DNA of 64,000 nucleotides, taken from NCBI GenBank assembly GCA_927443345.1, contig CAKMKJ010000010.1, forward strand, positions 43,674 to 107,673. The letters are read 5' to 3'. Source of the stretch: an uncultured Anaerolineaceae bacterium. GTDB taxonomy: Bacteria; Chloroflexota; Anaerolineae; Anaerolineales; Anaerolineaceae. Under the pieces are notes generated by a model, which did no database searches, had not been told where the DNA came from, and was given only the letters and a program-made list of their open reading frames with translations. The translations under genes were made by a program, and so were the position numbers. Shown here in pieces: positions 35,484 to 44,020 of this stretch (the stretch's first letter is position 1; the number at the start of each line of letters is the position of its first letter).

Positions 35484-36227
35484 ATGGAGAAGGTTACAAT
35501 ATTGGGATCCGCCAATGCAGTTGCCAAATCAGATCAGCAAAATACACATTTACTTTTCGAGACTAGCAACAGAAAAATATTGGTGGATTGCGGAGACCAT
35601 GCTTCTGCCAGCCTGGCGCGTGCAGGGGTGAAATTGAATCAGGTGACTGATTTAATACTGACACACTTCCATGCCGATCATGTCGGCAGTCTGCCGCTGG
35701 TGATCATGGATATGTGGCTGGAAAAACGCACAGCGCCTCTCACCATTTACGGCTTGGAAGTTACCCTCGATAAAGCCAAAAAACTGCTGGACATATTTGA
35801 CTGGCAAAAATGGACCAACATGTTCCCGGTTGATTTCGTTTCTATTGGAGAATCGGGATATCCAAAGATGATCATGGATGATGAGGTCGAGGTGACTGCC
35901 TTACCTGTATTGCATTTGATCCCGACCATTGGGCTGCGCTTTCAGTTTAATAGCGGTAGGATCATCACTTATTCTTGTGATACAGAACCCTGCGGGGCAC
36001 TTGATACTCTGGCTGATAAAGCAGATATCTTGTTACAAGAGGCAGCCGGACCAGGCAAAGGCCATACTTCACCAGAGCAAGCGGGTGAAATTGCTTCTCG
36101 TTGCGGGGTTAAACAATTGGTATTGATCCATTATGAAGCCAGAAATGGGAAGCAAGCGTTGTTGTCTGGAGCGCAGGCAAAATTTAGTGGTTCAATAATC
36201 GTGGCTGAAGACGGAATGGTACTTTAA
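35484..36227 (+). CDS. Metallo-beta-lactamase fold hydrolase (RNase Z-like group)
   Basis: 247 aa. The metal motif HFHADHVGSLPLV (His-x-His-x-Asp-His, about 61-73), a later His in LHLIPTIG, an Asp in SCDTEPC and a C-terminal His in LIHYE complete the binuclear zinc site. GSANAVAKSDQQNTHLLF at the start resembles RNase Z/arylsulfatase-like members. It hydrolyses a phosphoester or similar bond; the substrate is unknown. AGGAGG precedes the ATG closely. Confidence 0.82.
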   Translation: MEKVTILGSANAVAKSDQQNTHLLFETSNRKILVDCGDHASASLARAGVKLNQVTDLILTHFHADHVGSLPLVIMDMWLEKRTAPLTIYGLEVTLDKAKKLLDIFDWQKWTNMFPVDFVSIGESGYPKMIMDDEVEVTALPVLHLIPTIGLRFQFNSGRIITYSCDTEPCGALDTLADKADILLQEAAGPGKGHTSPEQAGEIASRCGVKQLVLIHYEARNGKQALLSGAQAKFSGSIIVAEDGMVL

Positions 36228-36228
36228 C

Positions 36229-36732
36229 CTACCAGCCTTCAAGGAAGTTTTTCCACTCGTCGTTTTCATCCAGGAATTTGGCGAATACATAAGTGGCAGC
36301 TTGTGGCGGTTCTTTAACAGGATGCAGCAGGCTCATGCCGGATTCCTGAAGCGAGCGTCCGCCTTTGCGGTGATTGCATGTGGAGCAGGCGGCAACCAGG
36401 TTGGTCCATGAATGGGGGCCGCCGAGGTGTTTGGGCTGGATATGATCTACAGTGAGCAACATAGTGGTTTTGCCGCAATATTGGCAGATGAATTGATCGC
36501 GCCTGAATATTTCACGGCGGCTTAAACTGACCTTGGGATGAGGTCTGTGTACCATCCGTTGAAGGCGGATGACAGAGGGGATTGGATATTCGGCGTGAGT
36601 GGTTTTAATAGTGCCGCGGCCGTTGAGAATGAGGGTGGCTTTTTCAGACAGCATGAGACCAAGTGCGCGCCGAAAACCACACACATTGATGGGCTCAAAA
36701 TTCGCATTCAAAACCAAGACAGGCTTATCCAT
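36229..36732 (-). CDS. HNH endonuclease family protein
   Basis: 167 aa. The HNH core is visible: CQYCGK, then LTVDHIQPKHLGGPHSWTNL with the catalytic His, then CSTCNHRKGG. The two Cys pairs hold a structural zinc. The N-terminal part (VLVLNANFEPINVCGFRRAL) is typical of the widespread stand-alone chromosomal HNH family found in many bacteria, whose role is unknown. The gene stops 1 nt from the converging MBL gene. A TATAAT on the minus strand lies only about 13 nt before its ATG, suggesting a very short leader. Confidence 0.85.
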   Translation of the reverse strand: MDKPVLVLNANFEPINVCGFRRALGLMLSEKATLILNGRGTIKTTHAEYPIPSVIRLQRMVHRPHPKVSLSRREIFRRDQFICQYCGKTTMLLTVDHIQPKHLGGPHSWTNLVAACSTCNHRKGGRSLQESGMSLLHPVKEPPQAATYVFAKFLDENDEWKNFLEGW

Positions 36733-36789
36733 ATATAATTAGAATAGATTATAGCGCAAGTCTTGAAAAGGTAAAAACTGGAGGATGAA

Positions 36790-37698
36790 ATGCGTATAGT
36801 CATAATCGGTGGTAAAGGAATGATCGGAAGGGCCGTCACAGAGGCTGCTGTTGCCAAAGGGCATCATGTCGTTGTCACATCCCGTGGTGTTCACAATTCC
36901 AGCCCAATCAGCGCAAATGTCGTTCTGCAACAATGGGATGGCAAAAGTGCAGACGATCTTTGCCGCATCATAGATGGGCTTGATGCAGTGATTAACCTGG
37001 CAGGCGATAACATCGGTAAAAGCGTATGGACCAAAAAACGAAAAATTGAGTTGTTGAACAGTCGTCTTGAACCTGCACAGGCACTTGTTGAAGCTTTCAA
37101 ATTATGTAAGCTGCCCCCCAAAACATTAATTCAAGCTAGTGCGATTGGTTATTACGGTATAGGCGCCGACGAAAAGGATGAAAGCGCTGCACCGGGCAAA
37201 GATTATCTGGCTAATTTTGCTGTCAGATGGGAAGATTCCACCAAAGAAGTGGAATCATTGGGTATCAGAAGGGTGATCATCCGCACCGGGATTGTGTTGA
37301 AAAATGGTGAAGGGGTGCTGCCGCAGCTTATGTTGCCATTTAAGTTGATGGTTGGCGGCCCCGTATGTTCAGGAAAGCAAGTTTACTCATGGATCCATAT
37401 TAGGGATGAAGCAGCAGCTATTTTGTATTTGCTGGAAAAGACTGACCTCAATGGTGTTTTTAACCTCACGGCACCCATGCCAATGCGTAATAGTGAGATT
37501 GGAAGAGTGCTTGCCAAGGCGATGAATCGTCCATATTGGATGCCCGTCCCCGGGTTTGTGCTCAAGCTGGTTTTGGGTGAAATGAGCACCCTGGTACTGG
37601 ATGGTCAGAAAGTGATGCCCAAACGTTTGCTTGAGTCAGGTTACATTTTCTGTTTCAGTGATCTTGAAGAAGCGGTAAACGAACTCTTAAAAAAATGA
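36790..37698 (+). CDS. TIGR01777 family NAD-dependent epimerase/SDR oxidoreductase (YfcH-like)
   Basis: 302 aa. The Rossmann motif is RIVIIGGKGMIGRAVTEAA, with VINLAGDNIGK, the catalytic-type YYG in SAIGYYGIGADEKDE, and WEDSTKEVE. A C-terminal DUF1731-like tail (LPKRLLESGYIFCFSDLEEA) is typical of the TIGR01777 group, linked to nucleotide-sugar epimerases but without a proven substrate. GGAGG is close before the ATG. It is divergent from the HNH gene. Confidence 0.87.
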   Translation: MRIVIIGGKGMIGRAVTEAAVAKGHHVVVTSRGVHNSSPISANVVLQQWDGKSADDLCRIIDGLDAVINLAGDNIGKSVWTKKRKIELLNSRLEPAQALVEAFKLCKLPPKTLIQASAIGYYGIGADEKDESAAPGKDYLANFAVRWEDSTKEVESLGIRRVIIRTGIVLKNGEGVLPQLMLPFKLMVGGPVCSGKQVYSWIHIRDEAAAILYLLEKTDLNGVFNLTAPMPMRNSEIGRVLAKAMNRPYWMPVPGFVLKLVLGEMSTLVLDGQKVMPKRLLESGYIFCFSDLEEAVNELLKK

Positions 37699-37724
37699 GC
37701 CAAGATATAAAGAAGCTTTTGCGC

Positions 37725-37733
37725 TGGTATAAT
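37725..37733 (+). promoter_or_regulatory. Extended -10 promoter of tyrS
   Basis: TGG followed by TATAAT (37728-37733) forms an extended -10, with no clear -35. The leader to the ATG at 37772 is about 33 nt, with GGAGG close to the start. No T-box is present. Confidence 0.55.
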
Positions 37734-37771
37734 CAGGCTTTGAATTTCAAAATCTAATAAAGGAGGCCGCA

Positions 37772-38986
37772 ATGAATGTCGATCAACAAGTCGAGTATTT
37801 TATGCAGGGCACTGAATACGGCGACGAAAAATTGAAACAAAATATGGCGGATGAGCTGCGTGCTCGTTTAGTATCCTGCCAAAAGGAAGGAAGACCCCTG
37901 CGGGTCTATTGCGGCTTTGATCCTCGTAAAGCTGACTTGCATCTCGGCCACACCGTACCCATGCGCAAGCTGCGCCAATTCCAGGAAATGGGACACGACG
38001 TTACCTTTTTAATTGGTAATTACACTTCTTTGATCGGTGATCCTTCTGATAAAGATATTTTACGACCGCAGTTGACCCACGAAGAAGTGGCGGCTAATGG
38101 TCAAACCTACGCCGACCAGGCTTTTCGAATACTCGAACCCGAGAAAACCAACATCCGCTACAATGCTGAATGGCTTTCTCAATTGACTTTTGAGCAGTTA
38201 ATCAAATTGGCTTCGAATTTTACGATGCAGCAGTTTCTGACCCGCGAGAATTTCAAGCTGCGTTGGGATAAAGGTGACGCTGTATATTTACATGAAACCT
38301 TTTACTCGATCATGCAAGGCTACGATGCCTTCGCGCTCAAAGCGGATGTACAGATCGGCGGTACTGATCAGCTCTTCAACATCATGACTGCTGGTCGCAA
38401 GATCATGACCTCTTTAGGGGCTCAACCCAACATCGCCATCATCCTGGGTATTCTGCCGGGAACCGATGGCGTGGTCAAAATGAGCAAATCGCTTGGCAAT
38501 CATATCCCTATCAACACAGATGCAATCGACATGTACGGCAAAGTCATGAGTATCCCTGATATGGCAATGGGGCAGTTCTTCAGGCTGACCACCCGTCTGA
38601 CGCCGCCCGAGATCGCAGATATTGAAAAAGGCGTCAAGGACGGCAGCATGCATCCGCGCGATGCCAAGATGCAACTGGCAAGAGAGATAGTCGGTGCTTT
38701 CTACGGAGATGCTGAAGCTGTAAATGCCCAACAGGTCTTTATTGATACCTTCCAAAAGGGAAGCATCCCTGAGGATATTCCGAGTTTCAGCCTCACTGGC
38801 AGCCAAACCATCGTAGATGTTTTGATCGCAGCAGAACTGGCAAAAAGCAAAGGTGAAGCCAGACGCCTAATTGACCAAAAAGGGGTGAAATTTGAAGGTG
38901 CTGCAATTGAAGACAGCGCCCAGGTAATGGATAAAGTCGGTGTGCTGCAAGTTGGCAAGCGCCATTTCTTGAGACTTGAAAAATGA
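37772..38986 (+). CDS. tyrS: Tyrosyl-tRNA synthetase
   Basis: 404 aa. The class I signature DLHLGHT is near residues 54-60 and KMSKS near 236-240. A substrate region (YDAFALKADVQIGGTDQ) follows the TyrRS pattern. A C-terminal S4 domain (about 340-400) contains AKSKGEARRLIDQKGVKFEG. Length and motifs suggest the TyrZ-like branch. It charges tRNA-Tyr. It is monocistronic, ending at a terminator 19 nt after the stop codon. Confidence 0.95.
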   Translation: MNVDQQVEYFMQGTEYGDEKLKQNMADELRARLVSCQKEGRPLRVYCGFDPRKADLHLGHTVPMRKLRQFQEMGHDVTFLIGNYTSLIGDPSDKDILRPQLTHEEVAANGQTYADQAFRILEPEKTNIRYNAEWLSQLTFEQLIKLASNFTMQQFLTRENFKLRWDKGDAVYLHETFYSIMQGYDAFALKADVQIGGTDQLFNIMTAGRKIMTSLGAQPNIAIILGILPGTDGVVKMSKSLGNHIPINTDAIDMYGKVMSIPDMAMGQFFRLTTRLTPPEIADIEKGVKDGSMHPRDAKMQLAREIVGAFYGDAEAVNAQQVFIDTFQKGSIPEDIPSFSLTGSQTIVDVLIAAELAKSKGEARRLIDQKGVKFEGAAIEDSAQVMDKVGVLQVGKRHFLRLEK

Positions 38987-39004
38987 AGTAGATTATTCAG
39001 TGCA

Positions 39005-39036
39005 AAGCCCTGCATTCCAAGAATGTGGGGCTTTTT
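39005..39036 (+). terminator. Intrinsic terminator of tyrS
   Basis: A 13-bp stem with two wobble pairs (39005-39017 with 39021-39033), loop CAA, and a T-run to 39036. Confidence 0.9.
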
Positions 39037-39056
39037 CTGTGACTTAAGTAGAGATC

Positions 39057-39084
39057 ACCATATTAACCAAGTGGTTAAAATGGT
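39057..39084. repeat. Operator-like palindrome, copy 1
   Basis: A 28-bp imperfect palindrome. Its 13-nt arms pair at 12 of 13 positions around a central AG, with core TTAACCA-AG-TGGTTAA. It differs from copy 2 at only three positions, and two of these compensate each other across the symmetry axis. It lies between the tyrS terminator and the converging SEDS-PBP gene. Confidence 0.6.
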
Positions 39085-39169
39085 CTTGATAAGTCAAGAT
39101 ATTAAAAAGACAATGGTTTTTCTGAATTATCAAAATTGCAAAAGCACTACTTCGAAGAAGAGAGTGACA

Positions 39170-39197
39170 ACCATTTTAATCAAGTGATTAAAATGGT
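39170..39197. repeat. Operator-like palindrome, copy 2
   Basis: A 28-bp palindrome with perfect 13-nt arms around a central AG, core TTAATCA-AG-TGATTAA. It is 113 bp from copy 1. Between the copies lies a TTGATA...GACAAT pair with a 17-nt spacer (39086-39114) that could be a promoter, but no gene follows it in that direction. Confidence 0.6.
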
Positions 39198-39233
39198 TAT
39201 TGAACGAAGTAACTGATAAATGGGGTAAAGGAT

Positions 39234-41858
39234 TTAGTCAATGGTATTCACTGCTGCATTAAACATCTCAGTGCCGATTTTCACCGCCAGGTTCGAAGAA
39301 GCGTTTTCAAGCGTTACGACCAATACTACCGGTGTGCCTTTCCAATCAGTTGGGGTGCCGGCAATAAACCAATTTACCCTGGCAGATTCTGTGAATCCAG
39401 TGGATGCGAGTGACCAACCGGGAAGTGTCGTGCTGGCAAGCAGGGACGCTGATTGGGCTGTATTCATGTCTGGAAGGGCTGCAGGGGCGTCATCTGATGG
39501 AAACAGACTCCACTGGTCACCGCCGTAAGAAAAAGCCGTAGCAAGCAGGGGCGATACACTGTAACCTCCGTTAGAAAGAGCAGCATAAGCTGATGCCATT
39601 TGCAGTGGGCTGACAAACAAAGTACCAATATCTTCAGCGCGCGATATCACACTGATTTCAGAATCGTTTGTGATTGTCTCTGTTATTGTTCTGTCAGAGG
39701 GTGTAGTTAACCCGGTTTCTTGATAGAGTTCAGACACCATGTTGGTACCGAGATAATAGTTGAGTAAATTGAAAGAACGATTGCAGCCCGAAACGATCAA
39801 ACCGGCCCAGGTTGGATCAGTACCGGGGTTTTGAGCGCAATAAAGCAAGTTTTGGATGTCGGTTGACCACTCCTGTTCAGGCGCAACGGAAGGGAGTGTT
39901 TGTTCCGCCAAAAGTCGTGCCAGCAGCAACCCTGCGGTGGCATTGCCCGCGGGGTATTGACCCTGAGTAGCTCGGTTCAACAAAGGTGAAGTGGAATCAG
40001 ATTTCCATGATTCCCAATTCTCTTCGAGTTTGTTGGCATCAAAAGTTGGTGAGGTAGACATCACCATCACTTCTCCAGATTCTGCATTTAGCATGACCAG
40101 TGAGCCAGTTTGCTCTTTCAACAGATCATCAGCAATGAGTTGTAGCCTGACATCAAGGCTTAGGCGGATATCGGCACCTACAGGGTACTGAGCGCTGAGT
40201 AATCTGCTGATGAAGATCTTTGCAGGGTCATTCCCTTGAATGCCGCGCAAGGTTGAATCCAGACTGGCTTCAAGACCACCCTGTCCATAATTGGCATTGG
40301 AATAACCCACCACTGAACTTAAGGATGGAAAAAGTAGAACGCGTTGCAGGCTGCCTGATTCGCCCTGGGTTTCAGTGATAATGGTGTTATTGCGGTCAAG
40401 GATTTTGCCGCGTTGAACATACTGGTCTGAGATAAACCGCCTGGGATTGTCATTGCGCGCCAGCAAAGAATCTGCGCGGATGAATCCCCACCAGGCACAA
40501 ACCAGACCGACTGCCAAAAGGGATGAAATGAAAACTGTGCCTGCAAGAAAATAGGCTTTGGATTGTACAACTTGAGAAGTTTCATCAGTGGCGTTATGGC
40601 TGATGATCAATAAAAGCAGTGCAGCAAAGAAAGCAGTTACCAGCGATGACCCCCCATAAGAGAAGAACGGCAGTGTAACGCCTGTCAACGGTAGAAGTCT
40701 CGTCGTGCCTCCCATAATGAGCAAGGCTTGAGAAACCAGGTAGGTGGTGATACCCGCTGCCAAAAAACGTTGAAATTGATTGGAGGCTCGCAGAGAGATG
40801 ATAAACCCCCGCAGGGTGAGAACTGCATATAAGAGAACAATCCCGATAGCTCCCAAAAGGCCCGATTCTTCGATGATCGATGGAAAGATAAAATCCGATT
40901 GAGCTACAGGTACAACCCCCGGGCTGCCCAAGCCAATGCCGCGGCCGAAAACGCCGCCATTGGCGATGGCGATAATGGATTGCACAATTTGATAAGAGCG
41001 GCCGTTTGGATCAAGCCAGGGGTTTAACCATCCCTCGACCCTGACTTGAATGACATCAAAGACGAAATAACCAACGATCAAAGCAGCAATGATGATTAGA
41101 AAACTGATTAATAAAAATCGACGTTTTCCTGAAGCCAGAAAGATGATTACGGTATATAAAGCAATAAAGAGTGAGGCGGTTCCCAGGTCGCGTTGCACGA
41201 CCAGAATCATTAACGCCGCGCCAGCCACCAGCAAGGTGGGGGTCAAGAGCTGCATCAGCTTAAACCTTGCCGGCACACTATCTGCAAGATAGGCGGCAAG
41301 ATAGATAATCAGTACTATTTTTAAGATTTCAGATGGTTGCAGGTAAATGCTGCCGAGTCTGAGCCATAAAGCCGGACCGGAACCCGAAGGGCTGGTACCT
41401 AAAAAGAAAGTCAATAAGGCTAGTACCAGAGCAAGGGTCAGCCAGATATATTTATATCGGCGTAATAACGGAAGCAAGGTATGCATACGCAATCCGATAA
41501 GCATTCCGATAAAACAAATAGCCAGCCAGAGTGTTTGTCTAAAACCATAAGACGGCTCAAGCCTGAAAAGGGTTAAAAGCCCCCAACCAGTCATCAAACT
41601 TATGATGGGAAGTATGTAAGGATCGCGATCTGAAATCCGTTTGTCTGCCTGGCGGAAAACAATGCCAAAGCCGACCAACCACACTGCAAAACCAATCCAA
41701 TGCTGCCAGCGAAGGTCAACGTCTGAGGTGTGAATTCTGACTGCCGGCGCAAATGTAAGCGCGATGCTTGCTGATAACAAGAATAAAGCCGCAAGCAGCA
41801 TCAAGCGTCTTTGAATTATTTCATGTGGAGAACGGACAGCCGAATTCGAAAAAATCAC
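39234..41858 (-). CDS. SEDS glycosyltransferase (FtsW/RodA) fused to a degenerate PBP transpeptidase-like domain
   Basis: 874 aa. Residues 20-425 are a SEDS polymerase with about ten membrane segments. The conserved Asp322 is in SDFIFPSIIEESGLLG, and FSYGGSS is near 399-405. After one more membrane segment (435-460), residues 480-870 follow the layout of a class B PBP, beginning RGKILDRNNTII. All three transpeptidase motifs are lost: SxxK is NATA (639-642), SxN is GCN (691-693), KTG is STG (819-821). So glycan polymerisation is likely kept and crosslinking lost. The gene overlaps mtnP by 4 nt, with two FHA genes upstream. Confidence 0.88.
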   Translation of the reverse strand: MIFSNSAVRSPHEIIQRRLMLLAALFLLSASIALTFAPAVRIHTSDVDLRWQHWIGFAVWLVGFGIVFRQADKRISDRDPYILPIISLMTGWGLLTLFRLEPSYGFRQTLWLAICFIGMLIGLRMHTLLPLLRRYKYIWLTLALVLALLTFFLGTSPSGSGPALWLRLGSIYLQPSEILKIVLIIYLAAYLADSVPARFKLMQLLTPTLLVAGAALMILVVQRDLGTASLFIALYTVIIFLASGKRRFLLISFLIIIAALIVGYFVFDVIQVRVEGWLNPWLDPNGRSYQIVQSIIAIANGGVFGRGIGLGSPGVVPVAQSDFIFPSIIEESGLLGAIGIVLLYAVLTLRGFIISLRASNQFQRFLAAGITTYLVSQALLIMGGTTRLLPLTGVTLPFFSYGGSSLVTAFFAALLLLIISHNATDETSQVVQSKAYFLAGTVFISSLLAVGLVCAWWGFIRADSLLARNDNPRRFISDQYVQRGKILDRNNTIITETQGESGSLQRVLLFPSLSSVVGYSNANYGQGGLEASLDSTLRGIQGNDPAKIFISRLLSAQYPVGADIRLSLDVRLQLIADDLLKEQTGSLVMLNAESGEVMVMSTSPTFDANKLEENWESWKSDSTSPLLNRATQGQYPAGNATAGLLLARLLAEQTLPSVAPEQEWSTDIQNLLYCAQNPGTDPTWAGLIVSGCNRSFNLLNYYLGTNMVSELYQETGLTTPSDRTITETITNDSEISVISRAEDIGTLFVSPLQMASAYAALSNGGYSVSPLLATAFSYGGDQWSLFPSDDAPAALPDMNTAQSASLLASTTLPGWSLASTGFTESARVNWFIAGTPTDWKGTPVVLVVTLENASSNLAVKIGTEMFNAAVNTID

Positions 41859-42721
41859 GCGAGATACTTCTTTATTAATAACTGCAGTTTCTCTTTAGTC
41901 TGAGCAGAGATGGCATCCCGCCGGGTGATGATGGCATTTTCTAGCGCGTTATGACAGGAGCAGGGTTCTGAATCACCTAACTGACTGACCAAAGTGGTGA
42001 TGGTTTTTTGGGCGATTTCAGTATTCTTGTTAAGCGTTTTGATAACCATATCCACGCTGACAACCTCTTCGCTGAGGTGCCAGACATCATAATCGGTGAC
42101 ATGTGCCATCACGGCGTAACAGATTTCTGCCTCACGTGCAAGAAAAGCCTCTGGTGAAGTGGTCATGCCGATCAGAGACATACCCCATGCCTGATATGTG
42201 CTGGATTCTGCTTTTGTTGAAAACCGCGGCCCCTCAATGGTAATCATTGAGCCGCCCATATGAGTGGTGGTGCCCGTTGAAGAAACCACTTTATTGAGCG
42301 TGTTTGAGAGATTCGGGCAAAAAGGATCGGCAACACCTATGTGTACAACAAGACCTTCGCCAAAAAAGGATCGTTTGCGCTGAGTGGTGTAGTCGAAGAG
42401 CTGTGACGGGATGACGATATGACCGGGAGCGAAGTCTTCGCGTAATGACCCGCAAGCACTCACGCTGATGATGCGATCCACGCCTAAAGACTTCAAAGCA
42501 TAAATATTGGCGCGGTAATTCACCTCGGTGGGTGAGAGGGTGTGTCCGACGCCATGCCTGGCGAGAAAAGCCACCCGTTTGCCTGCGAGCGTACCAATAA
42601 TTATTGGGGCGCTGGGTTTACCAAAAGGGGTTTCAGGCTCTACTTTTTCAATATCGGTCAGGCCAGCAAAATCATATAATCCTGAGCCGCCGATTACTGC
42701 TAAAACAGGTTTCTTATCCAT
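41855..42721 (-). CDS. mtnP: S-methyl-5'-thioadenosine phosphorylase
   Basis: 288 aa from ATG 42721, preceded by GGAGAA. A longer in-frame start at 42760 would overlap the FHA gene and lacks a ribosome site. The phosphate-binding GGSGLYD is at about 11-17, followed by RHGVGHTLSPTEVNYRANIY and MTTSPEAFLAREAEICYA. It cleaves methylthioadenosine to adenine and methylthioribose 1-phosphate in methionine salvage. Its position between FHA and SEDS genes, with a 4-nt overlap into the latter, is unexpected. Confidence 0.9.
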   Translation of the reverse strand: MDKKPVLAVIGGSGLYDFAGLTDIEKVEPETPFGKPSAPIIIGTLAGKRVAFLARHGVGHTLSPTEVNYRANIYALKSLGVDRIISVSACGSLREDFAPGHIVIPSQLFDYTTQRKRSFFGEGLVVHIGVADPFCPNLSNTLNKVVSSTGTTTHMGGSMITIEGPRFSTKAESSTYQAWGMSLIGMTTSPEAFLAREAEICYAVMAHVTDYDVWHLSEEVVSVDMVIKTLNKNTEIAQKTITTLVSQLGDSEPCSCHNALENAIITRRDAISAQTKEKLQLLIKKYLA

Positions 42722-42737
42722 ATTATTCTCCAGTTTC

Positions 42738-43178
42738 TCAATTGAGCGCTTGAATTTCAATCAACAAGATGTTTTTGCCAATCCGAAGTTCATCATCGTT
42801 GATCAAGATGACAGGGGATTCAACCCTTTCATCATTTAAATAAGTACCATTAGTAGATAAAAGGTCTTCGATCCACCAATGCGCATTGCGATAAACCAAC
42901 CTGGCATGCCTTGCTGAAATCACTGGATCAGCGATAAACACATCACAGGTTTCTTCACGTCCGATAATGATTTCGTTTTGCGTAAAGATATATTTCGCTG
43001 TTTCAGGAGCGCCATCCTCGTAAAGCAAAATCTGAGGGATTTTTTTCTGTCCAAGGAGGTGGCTGTGAAATTTTAAATCTCTCCAAATGGTTACCATCAT
43101 CAAAATTAAAAATGCATATAGGGTAAGCACCATTAGAATACGCAGAATTAATACCACAACGGGCAAAAGGGTACTCAT
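42738..43178 (-). CDS. Membrane-anchored FHA domain protein (FhaB-like)
   Basis: 146 aa. The N-terminal membrane segment is at about 5-30. The C-terminal FHA domain (about 70-140) has IIGREETCDVFIADPVISARHARL, then WIEDLLSTNGTYLNDERVE: the conserved GR, SxxH and NG residues that bind phosphothreonine. It resembles actinobacterial FhaB, which recruits partners of the divisome or elongasome after Ser/Thr phosphorylation. It overlaps the preceding FHA gene by 4 nt (ATGA). Confidence 0.87.
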   Translation of the reverse strand: MSTLLPVVVLILRILMVLTLYAFLILMMVTIWRDLKFHSHLLGQKKIPQILLYEDGAPETAKYIFTQNEIIIGREETCDVFIADPVISARHARLVYRNAHWWIEDLLSTNGTYLNDERVESPVILINDDELRIGKNILLIEIQALN

Positions 43179-43957
43179 GAGTTCACTCCACCCAGGTTTG
43201 TCAGATCAGAGGTGATTTCTCTTTCGCGAATTGGATCATGGTCGCTTTCATTCGTAAAGATCAGTGCGTAACCAGCCAATGATATAACATCTCCTGATTT
43301 TAACAGGGAGCTGGTGATGCGTTCTGAATTTACAAATGTACCCCCTGAAGAACCAATATCAAAGACCATATAACCATCCTTGGTCTTGCGAATTTGGGCG
43401 TGAAACCTTGATACACGTAAATCGCTGATCACAATATCGTTAGCGTTTTTCCTACCCAGGTTAATTACAGGTTTATCCACGGGGATGGCCTTATCTTGAT
43501 CGATCAGAATCCAACCAGAAACCATATTACTTTGTTGTATTTGTACAGCAGGTGGTTTGGTTAAATTAACCACCCCTGTTTTTTCCTGGCTGGATGATCT
43601 TTCTTCTATGTTAAATATTATTTGCCCATTTTGAAGCGAGTTTCTGGCTGTTAAAATGAGTTCTGGCAGAAGGTCGGGTTTACAGTCAAGTTCAACCACG
43701 GTTTCAGTAAATGCATCCATCATGATCTTTTGCCAAGCTAACAAAAGTTGCCATTTTTTCAATTCATCTGGTGAAGTGTAAACTCTGATGTAAGAGGGGG
43801 AGTGTTTCAAGCAATCCGGGTTTTCTATCAGGAATTGGCGCAGCGATTCACAAAAATGCCTGACAAGGATAGCGGTATGATCCGTCCAGGGAAGAAGATC
43901 ACTGCTTTTTTCAATGATCTCTTTGATTCGATTTTCGATCTGATCCAGTTGATTCAT
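43175..43957 (-). CDS. DUF3662-FHA protein (FhaA-like)
   Basis: 260 aa from ATG 43957. Residues 1-120 match the DUF3662/FhaA N-terminal pattern (a helical start, then YIRVYTSPDEL). Residues 160-240 are an FHA domain with INLGRKNANDIVISDLRVSR, FHAQI, then DIGSSGGTFVNSERI. In Actinobacteria FhaA binds phosphorylated MviN or PBP partners. No Ser/Thr kinase is present in this window. The preceding TATAAT lies exactly 7 nt before the ATG and no Shine-Dalgarno sequence is seen, so the mRNA is probably leaderless. Confidence 0.82.
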   Translation of the reverse strand: MNQLDQIENRIKEIIEKSSDLLPWTDHTAILVRHFCESLRQFLIENPDCLKHSPSYIRVYTSPDELKKWQLLLAWQKIMMDAFTETVVELDCKPDLLPELILTARNSLQNGQIIFNIEERSSSQEKTGVVNLTKPPAVQIQQSNMVSGWILIDQDKAIPVDKPVINLGRKNANDIVISDLRVSRFHAQIRKTKDGYMVFDIGSSGGTFVNSERITSSLLKSGDVISLAGYALIFTNESDHDPIREREITSDLTNLGGVNS

Positions 43958-43964
43958 AACAGGA

Positions 43965-43970
43965 ATTATA
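43965..43970 (-). promoter_or_regulatory. -10 element of the FHA-mtnP-SEDS operon
   Basis: A perfect TATAAT on the minus strand, 7 nt before the ATG at 43957. No clear -35 box is seen. Its position predicts a leaderless transcript. Confidence 0.5.
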
Positions 43971-44020
43971 ACCAATGAAACAATGATAATCCGTGCAAGA
44001 ATAATGCAGAATTATTGTTT

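Noticed and set aside
39079..39186. 35-aa frame between the two palindromes
   Set aside because: No ribosome site or recognisable sequence; it overlaps the palindrome and looks fortuitous.
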